NCBI RefSeq assembly: GCF_000526775.1
Contig: NZ_JAGS01000001.1
Location: forward strand, 1,302,001 to 1,366,000
Origin: Ruminococcus albus AD2013
GTDB lineage: Bacteria > Bacillota > Clostridia > Oscillospirales > Ruminococcaceae
Reading direction: 5' to 3'
Length of the DNA stretch: 64,000 nt
Each line of letters begins with the position of its first letter. The stretch's first letter is position 1. A model generated the notes under the pieces. It did not search any database. It was not told the DNA's origin and worked only from the letters and a program-made list of their open reading frames with translations. The translations under genes and the position numbers were made by a program. Of the stretch, positions 17,368 through 26,163 are shown piece by piece.

Positions 17368-17925
17368 TCACTCAAACTTTTTACCTGCGTTCCATGCTCC
17401 TCCTGCTATTTCACCTATTACGCGATAGGCTAATGCGGACGAGTCAAACACCAGCGGATTGAGTTTGCCAAGATCGACCTTATCATCAGTCAGAACACTT
17501 TCATCTGCTTTCAAACCAATGATCTGTGCGACCACTCTTGTCGCGCCGTACTCCTCGATTATGTCTTTGACATTACATTCAAGCGCAACGGGAAGCTGGT
17601 CGATGATCGGCGCATTGACCTTATCGGACTTGGTTACAGTGAAACCGACTTTATCCAGCTTATCCGAAACATTAGCCTGCGACACTATCCCCACATAGTC
17701 ACATTCAGCTATGAATTTCTTTGTTGCAAAGCTCACGGTTAGAGCCTTATTCAGCTTGATGTTTTCAGTGGAAACGTGGTCTCCGAGACTTATAGAGATA
17801 AGGTCTCCGCCTGCCTGTCCCGCCCATGCAGCGTTCATGGCATTGGGTTTTCCCTCCTTGTCATAGGTTGCAATAATGAACACCGGTAGTGGTGTTACAA
17901 ATCCTTTTTCAAAGCTTTTTTTCAT
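17368..17925 (-). CDS. Flavin reductase family protein (flavoredoxin-like)
   Basis: 185 residues, AAGGAG 8 bases before the ATG. PLPVFIIATYDKEGKPNAMNAAWAGQAG and the following SISLGDHVSTENIKLNKALTVSF strands are the FMN-binding split-barrel of the flavin reductase/flavoredoxin family. Its length is typical. It lies 57 bases after the ABC permease gene on the same strand, without a visible terminator between them, so it may be the last gene of the nitrogenase-like operon. In that setting it could provide low-potential flavin electron transfer, but this is inference. Confidence 0.8.
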   Translation of the reverse strand: MKKSFEKGFVTPLPVFIIATYDKEGKPNAMNAAWAGQAGGDLISISLGDHVSTENIKLNKALTVSFATKKFIAECDYVGIVSQANVSDKLDKVGFTVTKSDKVNAPIIDQLPVALECNVKDIIEEYGATRVVAQIIGLKADESVLTDDKVDLGKLNPLVFDSSALAYRVIGEIAGGAWNAGKKFE

Positions 17926-17982
17926 ATGAACAACTCCTTGATTTTATTAAAACAGAACAAAAACGTATATATTATCCGTCTT

Positions 17983-18951
17983 TCAGATAGCTTTCCACTT
18001 TATAAGCTTTTTCTCCGCTATATCCAGCAGAACATTCAGAATGGTTATCACAGCGCCTACAACGAATATACCTGCAAGCACTCTGGCATAATCGGCATAG
18101 TCGGAATACTTTTTTATGAAAAATCCAAGCCCGCTGGTGGCACCGATCATCTCTGCCATTATAAGAATCATGAATATGGTGGATATCTGTATTTTAAGAT
18201 TACCGACTATCGACGGGATACTGTAAGGCAGTATCACCTTGAAAAGCATAGTTGGTGTGCTGACATTCATTGCTTTTGCAGAATCTATCAGTCTTCCGTT
18301 TATGCTGCCGACCCTGTTTATCATTCCAAGAAATATCGGCCAGAACATACCTATGCCTATTACAGCTATCGATGCAGAGGTAAATGTGGGCATCAGTGCG
18401 ATAAGATACGGGGTATATACCATTGGAGGTACAGGACTGAGTACTTTGGCGATGGGTGTAAAATCATTATTGAGCCGCTTTACCCAGCCCACTATCATGC
18501 CCAGGATATTTCCAGATATGAGTGCTATTGAAAAACCTGTCACCAGTATCATCAGAGAATGGCCTATACCATCTGCGATAAATTCGCTGTCCTTCAGGAA
18601 CACTTCAAATACATTCTCCATTGGCGGAGAAAGCACAGGGTTGCCATTGCCGAGTATTCGGAAAGATATATCCCATATAAGAAAAAGACTGTATATCAGC
18701 ACGGCAATATCGGGATGATACTCCTCCTTTTTTATAACTGCCTTAGCAATATGGTAGAGCCATATAAGTCCCATGATGGCAACATAGACGGTGTTTTTCG
18801 GTGCGCTGACCTTTCCTTTTATAAATGAAAGTGTTATCACTGTTCCCGCGAAGAGTGTGACAACAGCTATGTTCAGTATTATTTTTCCGACAGAGTATGT
18901 TTTCTCACTGCCGTGTGTTTCCAACGAATTTAATGTCCTTGCGTCTGTCAT
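17983..18951 (-). CDS. ABC transporter permease, sulfonate/nitrate/taurine type
   Basis: 322 residues with six or more hydrophobic helices. The EAA loop region RLIDSAKAMNVSTPTMLFKVILPYSIPSI is typical of SsuC/TauC/NrtB permeases of the binding-protein-dependent transport family. The start overlaps the ATPase gene by 4 bases (ATGA), so the two are co-translated. It forms the membrane channel for the binding protein encoded at 19756-20838. About 60 extra residues at the N-terminus include two hydrophobic segments beyond the usual 250-280-residue length. Confidence 0.88.
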   Translation of the reverse strand: MTDARTLNSLETHGSEKTYSVGKIILNIAVVTLFAGTVITLSFIKGKVSAPKNTVYVAIMGLIWLYHIAKAVIKKEEYHPDIAVLIYSLFLIWDISFRILGNGNPVLSPPMENVFEVFLKDSEFIADGIGHSLMILVTGFSIALISGNILGMIVGWVKRLNNDFTPIAKVLSPVPPMVYTPYLIALMPTFTSASIAVIGIGMFWPIFLGMINRVGSINGRLIDSAKAMNVSTPTMLFKVILPYSIPSIVGNLKIQISTIFMILIMAEMIGATSGLGFFIKKYSDYADYARVLAGIFVVGAVITILNVLLDIAEKKLIKWKAI

Positions 18952-19727
18952 GCAGTTCTCACCTTCACTTCTGTAAACAGGTCGAGCAGCTCATGGCGAA
19001 GCTGATCATATCTGTTCAGTCTTATCAGCTCTTCCCTCGGTGTATCCTCGGGAAGACCTACATTTACTTCTGTCCTGATCTTATGAGGCTCCATGAAGTA
19101 TACCTTGTCAGCCAGCACAAGCGCTTCGTCGATATCATGGGTAATGAATACAACAGTCTTCTTCTCTCCGCGTTTTTTGCAGAGTTCTATGCTGAGTTCC
19201 TGTAATTCTACACGCTTCTGCGGGTCGATAGCACCGAATGGTTCGTCCATGAGAAGTATATCCGTATCCATCGTAAAGGCTCTTGCAAGCGCCACACGCT
19301 GCTGCATTCCGCCCGAAAGCTCGTGCGGGTATTTATCTGCGCTATCAGCAAGTCCAACCAGTTCAAGATACTCCTCTGCCCTCTTTGCTATCTCTTTTCT
19401 GTTCTTTAGTATACCGGCTTCCTTAATTCCGAACATGATATTCTTTTTTGCGGTAAGCCACGGGAACAGTGAATAGTGCTGAAACACCATTCCTCTGTTC
19501 ACATCAGGACCTGTAACAGGTTTGTCGTTTATAAGTATCTCACCCTTTGTAGGAAACTGAAGTCCGAGCAGAAGAGATACAAGCGTGCTTTTTCCGCAGT
19601 CCGAAGGACCGATAAGGCAAGCGAACTCTCCCTCTTCTACCTTAAAGTTCAGACCATCAAGGATATTAACTGCTTTGTTATCAGCTTCATAGCTGAATGA
19701 AACATTACGAAATTCTATTTTACTCAT
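18948..19727 (-). CDS. ABC transporter ATPase, sulfonate/nitrate/taurine type
   Basis: 259 residues, start preceded by AAGGAGG. Walker A GPSDCGKST (Asp in place of the usual Gly or Ala), signature LSGGMQQR, Walker B ILLMDEPFGAID and H-loop ITHDIDEA are all present. The QQR form of the signature and PFGAID are typical of the SsuB/TauB/NrtD clade. It energises the neighbouring permease. Confidence 0.92.
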   Translation of the reverse strand: MSKIEFRNVSFSYEADNKAVNILDGLNFKVEEGEFACLIGPSDCGKSTLVSLLLGLQFPTKGEILINDKPVTGPDVNRGMVFQHYSLFPWLTAKKNIMFGIKEAGILKNRKEIAKRAEEYLELVGLADSADKYPHELSGGMQQRVALARAFTMDTDILLMDEPFGAIDPQKRVELQELSIELCKKRGEKKTVVFITHDIDEALVLADKVYFMEPHKIRTEVNVGLPEDTPREELIRLNRYDQLRHELLDLFTEVKVRTA

Positions 19728-19755
19728 TATCGGTTCCTCCTTATAATATCATCTT

Positions 19756-20838
19756 TTATACATCGTATTTGTCCGAGAATTCTTTAAGTGCCAGATAATC
19801 AGGATCATCAGGATATTCTTTAAGTATCTGATCCAGTGCTTCGCGGAAGATCTCTGTGTTGACATTTCCGCTTATGTCAGCGTCCTTGATTATGCCTTCG
19901 CCTATGAGATACGCCGCATAATCAACAACTCTGTTTTTGGCGGGGTCGGGGTTGTACCTTGAAGCATAGTCACCGTATAGTGCTTCTGTAACATATTCCT
20001 CGGTCTGCCCCGTCTGTCTGACCATGATATCTATGGCATTATCATGATCATTGAGTATCAGTTTGTAAGCTCTAATCAGACCTCTCTGGTAGGCTACAAG
20101 CTCATCATGCTTTTCCTGTACTACCTTAGAAGTAGTGGTCTGACGGCAGCAAGGATAGCAGGGGTCGATATCTCCGACCTTTATACCAAGATCAAGTCCG
20201 AAATTCTTGGCTGTCTGTACGCCATCGGCGGTGATGTATCCCACATCGACCTGACCCTTTGATACCGCCTGAACGATGGAAGTATCATCATTGAGGTAAT
20301 CTATCTCTATATCCTGTTCGGGAATTATGCCGATCTCACGCAGCTTTGCACGTATGATGTTATCACCCGTGTAGCTTCTGGCTGATGCCCATTTCTTTCC
20401 AGCCCAGCCGGATAGTTCAGCAAACTGTTCAGTATTTTCAGGCTTTGTGATGATAGCTCCGCCCTCCTGTGCCGAACCGCCGAAGAATATAAGATCCTGA
20501 CCCTCTGCCATGAACTGTAACTGCAATGTGATACCCACAGGTACCACATCTACCTTTCCCGTTGACAGTGCTGTTAAGCTGTCAGCAGTGGAGAGAAGAA
20601 CATCGCAGTTTACCGTCACGCCCTCCTCTTCAAAATATCCCTGATCGTAGGCTACCGTCGTCAGCGCAGACTTTATCGATGACGGGAACCATGCGACCTC
20701 AAGTGTACCTACACTTGCCTTTTTAACTCCGCTTCCCGAGGACTTTTTACCCGATGAACTTCCGCAGGCAGTCAGGGTGCTGATAAGCAGTGAAGCTGCG
20801 ATCATTACTTCAATAGCTTTCCTTACTCTTTTCTTCAT
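19756..20838 (-). CDS. ABC substrate-binding lipoprotein, SsuA/NMT1/TauA type
   Basis: 360 residues. A lipoprotein signal peptide ends in the lipobox LTACGSS, so the protein is anchored to the outer face of the membrane. The mature part has the NMT1/SsuA pattern: VAWFPSSIKSALTTVAYDQGYFEEEGV, then ALSTGKVDVVPVG and VSKGQVDVGYITADG. This family binds sulfonates, taurine, nitrate, thiamine precursors and related small molecules. Co-directional with the nitrogenase-like genes (22 bases from the NifD-like gene), it probably imports the substrate of that system, plausibly an organosulfur compound. Substrate identity cannot be read from the sequence. Confidence 0.85.
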   Translation of the reverse strand: MKKRVRKAIEVMIAASLLISTLTACGSSSGKKSSGSGVKKASVGTLEVAWFPSSIKSALTTVAYDQGYFEEEGVTVNCDVLLSTADSLTALSTGKVDVVPVGITLQLQFMAEGQDLIFFGGSAQEGGAIITKPENTEQFAELSGWAGKKWASARSYTGDNIIRAKLREIGIIPEQDIEIDYLNDDTSIVQAVSKGQVDVGYITADGVQTAKNFGLDLGIKVGDIDPCYPCCRQTTTSKVVQEKHDELVAYQRGLIRAYKLILNDHDNAIDIMVRQTGQTEEYVTEALYGDYASRYNPDPAKNRVVDYAAYLIGEGIIKDADISGNVNTEIFREALDQILKEYPDDPDYLALKEFSDKYDV

Positions 20839-20860
20839 AAATATCTTCCTTTCGCATAAA

Positions 20861-22414
20861 TCAGATAGTGGGCTTATCCGTTTCGGGCAGACCCGTTATA
20901 TAATGGTATGGGCTCTTGCCATACCACTGCTCCTGATACGGAAGTTTGGTATGTTCTGAAATATTCCGTGCATAGGCTGTGTTCTTCAGAGTTCTCTCTA
21001 TCCTCTTTGCAAGGGAGTATGCTCCCGTAAAACCGAAATATGTAAATCTCTGTGCAAACAATGTCAGCGAAGGTACGCCTGCCTTTACAAGCCATACACC
21101 CACCGAAGGGTGAGATATGGCAATATCCGGTTTCAGCTTGTATACCATGTTCACCAGCTCGTTTGCCTGAGTAGATACCGCATTCTGCACATCGCCTATC
21201 TTTTCCTGAACCTCGCTGAACAGCTGATCTCCGAATTCATCATAGTTGAAGTTTCTGAAACCCACAACTTTAAGTCCTATCTCATCTGCCAGAAGTCCCG
21301 TTGCACCGATACGCAGAAAACCGCCGCTTATCAGAACGCTCTTGCCTTCAACATTTTTCCTTATGGGTTCAAGTGCCTTTTTCAGCTTTTCAGTTTCCTT
21401 TTTCAGGAGTGCTTCTGCTTCCTTTTCTAGCCCGAAGAACTCCGCTATGGCTGTTATGAATTTTACTGTCTGCTCGGTTCCAATGGGGATAGTCGGCAGA
21501 ATATAAGGTATACCGAATTCCCGCTTCAGGTATTCAAGGAAGTACACATCATGTACATGACAAAAGCTTACATTGAGTGCAGTCTCGGTAATAAATCTCC
21601 AGTCATCGGGCTCTTTGTATTCAACGAATATATTAACGTTTATCCCCAAAGCATTCAAAAGCCTCTTGATCTCCTTTTCGTCTCCCGGACCTATGGACCA
21701 TGCATTGTACAGAGTCACTGTTCGGCTCTTCTTGTATTCATATCGCTGCTTTTTGATCTCGTAGTCGGGATCGCTCTTGTCAAATGGGGTATAATCGATA
21801 TATTTTTTAGGCTCAAAGCCAAACCTGTGCATTATGCCGTGGTACACCACATCATATGCCGAGGAGAACACCTTTGCGCCGAAACCGGGACAATGGAGCG
21901 GTACAACTGTTGCAGTTACCTGCTCCTGTGCATGGTTAACAACGCTTTCTATATCATCTCCGATAACTCCTGGGGCACAGGTATTGCAGACGAATATAGC
22001 TGTGGGACGGAAGCGTCTGTCGGCTTCGATAATGGTATCGTAAAGCTTTTCATTTCCGCCGCTTATAACGTCGGTCTCCGTAAGATTTGTACTCAGCCAT
22101 CTTGCACCTTCCATCTTCACTCCGCGTGCTGCACCGTACTGCTTTATGCTGAAATCAATACCATGGGACTGTGAACCGCAGCCCACCGGGCCGTGCATTA
22201 TAACTACCGAATCCTTTGTCGAGAATGATATCAGTGTCGAAACACCCATCTGGCAGAACATAGCCTGTGTAAAGCTGCGGTCGCATCTACCGAGACATCC
22301 TGCGCATGAACCGCTCCTTAGATCACTGGTACATCCGCCGAAAGCATAGGCTGTGGCTCTCTGCCTCTCTCTGGGATTTGGTACCTGCACATCAAAATTT
22401 ACATCGAATTTCAT
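20861..22414 (-). CDS. Nitrogenase-like component 1, NifD-like subunit
   Basis: 517 residues of the nitrogenase component 1 (oxidoreductase) family. Residues C79 (HGPVGCGSQ) and C146 (CNTCAPGVIGDDI) align by eye with P-cluster ligands C88 and C154 of Azotobacter NifD, and the N-terminal set C28, C37, C40, C44, C54 offers a third ligand plus a surplus. C285 in FCHVHDVYFL aligns with the FeMo-cofactor ligand C275 (HCYRSMNYI). The region that carries H442 in NifD reads FAQRFTYFGFTGAYSLAKR here, without the His. A true Mo-nitrogenase is therefore unlikely; it fits the nitrogenase-like reductases (groups such as methylthio-alkane reductase, Mar) linked to sulfur acquisition. It lies 6 bases after the NifK-like gene. 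No reductase (NifH-like) gene is in this window. Confidence 0.85.
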   Translation of the reverse strand: MKFDVNFDVQVPNPRERQRATAYAFGGCTSDLRSGSCAGCLGRCDRSFTQAMFCQMGVSTLISFSTKDSVVIMHGPVGCGSQSHGIDFSIKQYGAARGVKMEGARWLSTNLTETDVISGGNEKLYDTIIEADRRFRPTAIFVCNTCAPGVIGDDIESVVNHAQEQVTATVVPLHCPGFGAKVFSSAYDVVYHGIMHRFGFEPKKYIDYTPFDKSDPDYEIKKQRYEYKKSRTVTLYNAWSIGPGDEKEIKRLLNALGINVNIFVEYKEPDDWRFITETALNVSFCHVHDVYFLEYLKREFGIPYILPTIPIGTEQTVKFITAIAEFFGLEKEAEALLKKETEKLKKALEPIRKNVEGKSVLISGGFLRIGATGLLADEIGLKVVGFRNFNYDEFGDQLFSEVQEKIGDVQNAVSTQANELVNMVYKLKPDIAISHPSVGVWLVKAGVPSLTLFAQRFTYFGFTGAYSLAKRIERTLKNTAYARNISEHTKLPYQEQWYGKSPYHYITGLPETDKPTI

Positions 22415-22420
22415 ATATCT

Positions 22421-23755
22421 TTACCTCCCCGATACCTGTGCTGTTATCAGATCTTCCAGCAGTGCAAGTCCGCCGTTGAAGCCTGCGTATGTTTTGTTGA
22501 GTATGATACGGCTCATTGCAGGAAAGCTTATATTCAGGAAATTTCCGTTCAGTACCTGTGAAAGCTTTCTGTCGATAGAACTGCCAAGCACGAATGCAGG
22601 CTCAAGTTTTTCATAATAGGTATCCGACAAAAACTGAGGGTCATTCTGTGTGATGTACTGCTGTATCTTTGAGGTATCCGTTTCAAATACAAGCTTTGGA
22701 CGATATTCAAAAGGCAGTTCTTCAAAATGTCGGCGAATGATCTCCTTATTTTTCTCCCTGAGTTCATCGGTTATAAATACATACTCGGGCAGCCAGCCTA
22801 TCTCGTTATCAAGATATTGTGCATAAGGCAGTGCCTGTGTCGCATTGTTGACTACCACTGCATAGTTCTGGAAATCCGTATCTGCAATGACGTCGGTTGC
22901 TCTGTCAACATAGCTGTAATAACGCTCAACTTCTTTTTCAAGAGCTTTTTCAGCAAATTCCCTGTCAATGCCTAGCTTTTCTGCTATTTCAATTGCGAAC
23001 TTAACTGAAGCATTGCTGCCGATAGGAAGATCGGTAACTATATATTCTATACCGTGCTTTTCCTTAGCCGCCTTTGCAGCTCTTATTCCGTTTACAGGTG
23101 AAAGAACGATATTCAAAGCTGCTTTACCGGCATTTCTGATATCCTCGATAGTCTGGTCGGGTGTTACAAAGGTAGTTGCTTTAACACCGATAAGTGAGAG
23201 TATTCTCCTTATCTCTTCAAGGTCGCCCCTGAAAAACGGATCGTATGCAGGTACAAGTCCAAGCAGATTAACAAGCTTTTCATCTTTTTCTTTTGTTACG
23301 GGTATGTACTGTTCAAAAAGGCTCTTTATCACGATATCATAACCATAGTAAGAATTGCCCTTGAATCCGCCTGTATCAACGAATATCAGAGGATACTCGG
23401 GTCTTTCTACCTCGCTGATGACCGCTTCAACATCATCACCGATAAGATCGGTCATACAGCTTGTAACTACTACAAAAAGATCGCCGTCCATTACATCGTA
23501 GGCCGCAAGTATCTCTTTTCTGAGCTTCTCAGCACCACCAAAAATTATTTCTTTTTCACTTACATTTGAACTGGGAAGAGATGCACCGCCGCAGTAACCA
23601 ACGCCCAGATATCCGCCGTAAGCAAATGAATTGGTAAGCTGACCGCCGCAGCCCTGCGCTCCGTGTATTATAGGTATTACTCTCGGAAGAGAGGTGAGAG
23701 TTGCAAGTGCGCCTCCCAGCATACATGAAAACCTTGGTCTTTCTATAAATGACAT
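22421..23755 (-). CDS. Nitrogenase-like component 1, NifK-like subunit
   Basis: 444 residues, shorter than NifK (about 520). Cysteines C11, C36 (HGAQGCGGQL) and C100 (VTSCMTDLIGDD) occupy the three P-cluster ligand positions of NifK. The later blocks YIVTDLPIGSNASVKFAIEIAEKLG and VLGSSIDRKLSQVLNGNFLNISFP are typical of the family. Together with the NifD-like protein it should form a heterotetramer with a P-cluster-like iron-sulfur cluster at the interface. It is placed 14 bases after cysK, so it belongs to the same transcript. Confidence 0.85.
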   Translation of the reverse strand: MSFIERPRFSCMLGGALATLTSLPRVIPIIHGAQGCGGQLTNSFAYGGYLGVGYCGGASLPSSNVSEKEIIFGGAEKLRKEILAAYDVMDGDLFVVVTSCMTDLIGDDVEAVISEVERPEYPLIFVDTGGFKGNSYYGYDIVIKSLFEQYIPVTKEKDEKLVNLLGLVPAYDPFFRGDLEEIRRILSLIGVKATTFVTPDQTIEDIRNAGKAALNIVLSPVNGIRAAKAAKEKHGIEYIVTDLPIGSNASVKFAIEIAEKLGIDREFAEKALEKEVERYYSYVDRATDVIADTDFQNYAVVVNNATQALPYAQYLDNEIGWLPEYVFITDELREKNKEIIRRHFEELPFEYRPKLVFETDTSKIQQYITQNDPQFLSDTYYEKLEPAFVLGSSIDRKLSQVLNGNFLNISFPAMSRIILNKTYAGFNGGLALLEDLITAQVSGR

Positions 23756-23769
23756 GATATCCCTCCTTA

Positions 23770-24717
23770 TCAGGCAAGTTCCGCAGGCTGATCGAACAGT
23801 GCGGTACTAAGGTAACGTTCTCCCGTATCAGGCAGAAGCACAACTATGCGCTTGCCTTTATTCTCTTTGCGTTTAGCAAGTTCGATAGCTGCAAACAATG
23901 CTGCACCCGATGAGATACCCACCAGCAGCCCTTCAAGCCTTGCCGCTGTTCGTGCAGTTTCCAGAGCTTTCTTGTTCTTCACCCTGAATATCTCATCAAT
24001 TACTTCTCTGTCGAAGATATGCGGCACAAAACCTGCTCCTATACCCTGTATCACATGAGGTCCGGGAGCTTCACCCGAAAGTACAGATGAATCATAGGGT
24101 TCAACTGCTATCACCTTTGTATTGGGATCATTCTGTTTAAGAGCTCTGCCCGTACCTGTTACAGTTCCGCCTGTACCAACGCCTGCAACGAAGTAATCCA
24201 CCTTACCATCGGTATCTCTTATGATCTCCTGTGCTGTAGTTTTTGTGTGTATTTCCGGATTTACAGGGTTATCGAACTGCTGTGGGATAAATGAATCCTC
24301 TATCAGCGCATTGAGTTCTTCCGCCTTGCGGATAGCACCTTTCATACCCTCTGCCGCAGGAGTAAGTATCACCTTTGCCCCAAGCTGAGTTACCAGCCTG
24401 CGTCTTTCTACCGACATACTCTCTGGCATTGTCAGTATAACTTTATATCCCTTGACCGCACCGACAAATGCAAGCCCGATGCCTGTATTTCCGCTTGTGG
24501 GTTCAATTATGGTATACCCTTCTTTTAACAGTCCTTTTTCCTCTGCATCTTCTATCATCGCCAGAGCTATCCTGTCCTTTACACTTCCCAGAGGATTGAA
24601 GTATTCAAGCTTTGCATACACCTCTGCATATAGTTCGTCATCTCCTGCCAGCCTGCTTATTTTCAAAAGCGGCGTATTGCCTATAAGCTCTGTCAGATTT
24701 TCTGCTACCTTTGACAT
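23770..24717 (-). CDS. cysK: Cysteine synthase A (O-acetylserine sulfhydrylase)
   Basis: 315 residues from the ATG at 24717; a GTG two codons earlier is less likely. The PLP lysine lies in LGSVKDRIALAMIEDAE, the phosphate loop is EPTSGNTGIGLAF, and the substrate loop is VGTGGTVTGTGRAL. The enzyme condenses sulfide with O-acetylserine to cysteine. Its position between the NifX-like and NifK-like genes strongly suggests that the nitrogenase-like enzyme delivers sulfide or a reduced sulfur compound to it. Confidence 0.93.
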   Translation of the reverse strand: MSKVAENLTELIGNTPLLKISRLAGDDELYAEVYAKLEYFNPLGSVKDRIALAMIEDAEEKGLLKEGYTIIEPTSGNTGIGLAFVGAVKGYKVILTMPESMSVERRRLVTQLGAKVILTPAAEGMKGAIRKAEELNALIEDSFIPQQFDNPVNPEIHTKTTAQEIIRDTDGKVDYFVAGVGTGGTVTGTGRALKQNDPNTKVIAVEPYDSSVLSGEAPGPHVIQGIGAGFVPHIFDREVIDEIFRVKNKKALETARTAARLEGLLVGISSGAALFAAIELAKRKENKGKRIVVLLPDTGERYLSTALFDQPAELA

Positions 24718-24734
24718 GATCACATCACCTTTCC

Positions 24735-25079
24735 TTACTTACCGCTCCGTTTTCTGTACTCTACAATCTTTTCGATCACATAATCCGTATCAGAACCGGG
24801 CATTTCAAAAAATTTCTTTCTTTGGGTCTCAAAATATCTCTGTATCCTGCTCCCGATGCGTGCGGCGATAACATACTGGCAGTTTTCCACAAGTTCAAGT
24901 CTTGCTTCTGCACCTCTGTGATCTCCGCTGCATCCTTCCTGATTTCCAAAGGATACAGTTTTTTCCTTGGCGGAAACATTATCTTCGATACGATAGATAT
25001 CAAACCTTGAAGCAGAACCGAAATGCTGGTCCACTTTATGTCCATCCGCCGTAGCAACTGCTATTCGATATTGGCTCAT
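24735..25079 (-). CDS. NifX/NafY-like iron-molybdenum-cofactor-binding domain protein
   Basis: 114 residues. RIAVATADGHKVDQHFGSASRFDIYRIED followed by a Cys and AARIGSRIQRYFE is the dinitrogenase iron-molybdenum cofactor domain shared by NifX, NafY, VnfX and the NifB C-terminus. Such proteins carry nitrogenase cofactor precursors. Here it is the first gene of the operon with the nitrogenase-like subunits, probably as cofactor carrier or chaperone. The conserved His of the cofactor site is present in QHFG. Confidence 0.85.
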   Translation of the reverse strand: MSQYRIAVATADGHKVDQHFGSASRFDIYRIEDNVSAKEKTVSFGNQEGCSGDHRGAEARLELVENCQYVIAARIGSRIQRYFETQRKKFFEMPGSDTDYVIEKIVEYRKRSGK

Positions 25080-25178
25080 AAATTTTTTACTCTCCTTATT
25101 AAAATCATTTATAGTTATTGATAAAATTCATACCTAATAGATTAATTTTATATGTCATATCTGTCTTTATTGATTATT

Positions 25179-25206
25179 ATTATATCATAAAATTCTCTTT
25201 CGTCAA
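25179..25206 (-). promoter_or_regulatory. Sigma-A promoter of the nifX-cysK-nifK/D-like-ABC operon
   Basis: On the minus strand TTGACG, 16 bases, TATAAT. The roughly 90-base leader contains CTATTAGGTATGAATTTTA (25122-25140), and an inverted pair AACGTTATCAC (25221-25231) and GTGATAACGTT (25362-25372) lies upstream. These are candidate operators. Confidence 0.65.
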
Positions 25207-25486
25207 CGAAAATATAAGGCAACGTTATCACAACGCTTTATAATCATCAACTAATAAGCCAATAATTGTAAACGAACAATGAGCAAAACATCTCTCTGTA
25301 GTTAATTTCCTTAGATTTACAGTTTTTTACAGTAGCACAAAATGCGCTAAAAACTAAATACGTGATAACGTTACATCACATGAAACAAAGCTTTTCAGGA
25401 CATTAGACTGATTATCGTCTTTTTGAAGATCACGTTTGATCTCCGATCTATGATAATTGATATCACAAACCCGATAATCACAACAT
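25207..25486. other. Upstream region of the nifX-like operon
   Basis: No ORF is supported. The main visible structure is the separated 11-base inverted pair noted with the promoter, 130 bases apart. Confidence 0.4.
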
Positions 25487-25527
25487 AAAAACGGCTTGTC
25501 CACTAACAGAACAAGCCGTTTACTATT
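25487..25527 (-). terminator. Terminator of the rhodanese-HD transcript
   Basis: Stem AAACGGCTTGT/ACAAGCCGTTT with a loop of about 12 bases, 27 bases after the HD gene. It separates this transcript from the nifX-like operon. Confidence 0.75.
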
Positions 25528-25553
25528 ATATTTATATATTTAAATCAGATCTA

Positions 25554-26147
25554 TCAAAGCTCGCTCATTTCCTGAGCTATGATATCCTCAGTATCAGCCA
25601 TTGCCCGCATGGTGAGTTCAAGCAGCTTGTCAAGCTCCCAGCCCAGCTGATCTGCGCCTCTGCCGATGACTTCTCTCGAACAGCCGGCAGCAAAACCCTT
25701 GCTTTTGTATTTCTTTTTCAGAGATTTCAGTTCCATATCCTTTGTGCTCTTTGAAGGTCTCATGAGAGCTGCAGCACCAATCAGACCAGTCAGTTCATCA
25801 GCAGCGAACAGAACTTTCTCCATCTCGTGTATAGGCTCAACATCTATCGTAACGCCACAGCCGACAGTTATGCCGTAGCCGTGAGAACATACCCCATGTA
25901 TGATATCATCACTGACACCGCCTTCTCTCAGCAGTTCGGGAGCTTTTATGCAGTGTTCCTCAGGATATAATTCAAAATCTATATCATGAAGCAGACCAAC
26001 TATCCCCCAGTATTCAGCATCATCGCCATATCCGAGTTCTGCCGCATACCATTTCATAACCGCTTCAACAGTAAGCGCGTGCTGTAGATGGAAATGGTTC
26101 TTGTTGTACTTTCTGAGCAGCTCAAAAGATTCGTTTCTTGATATCAT
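25554..26147 (-). CDS. HD-domain hydrolase
   Basis: 197 residues. HFHLQHALTVEAVM, LLHDIDFELYPEEH and the later VCSHGYG are the H...HD...H pattern of small metal-dependent HD phosphohydrolases. AADELTGLIGAAALMRPSK follows as the final Asp-containing helix. Its length matches the stand-alone HDIG-type family found in many anaerobes. It is co-transcribed with the rhodanese-TusA-DsrE gene (16 bases apart). The substrate is unknown. Confidence 0.8.
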   Translation of the reverse strand: MISRNESFELLRKYNKNHFHLQHALTVEAVMKWYAAELGYGDDAEYWGIVGLLHDIDFELYPEEHCIKAPELLREGGVSDDIIHGVCSHGYGITVGCGVTIDVEPIHEMEKVLFAADELTGLIGAAALMRPSKSTKDMELKSLKKKYKSKGFAAGCSREVIGRGADQLGWELDKLLELTMRAMADTEDIIAQEMSEL

Positions 26148-26163
26148 TATCTTCTCCTCCTTA

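Noticed and set aside
20861..23755. True nitrogen fixation (nifDK)
   Set aside because: No nifH, nifB, nifEN or molybdenum genes, the cofactor His is absent and the context is sulfur metabolism.
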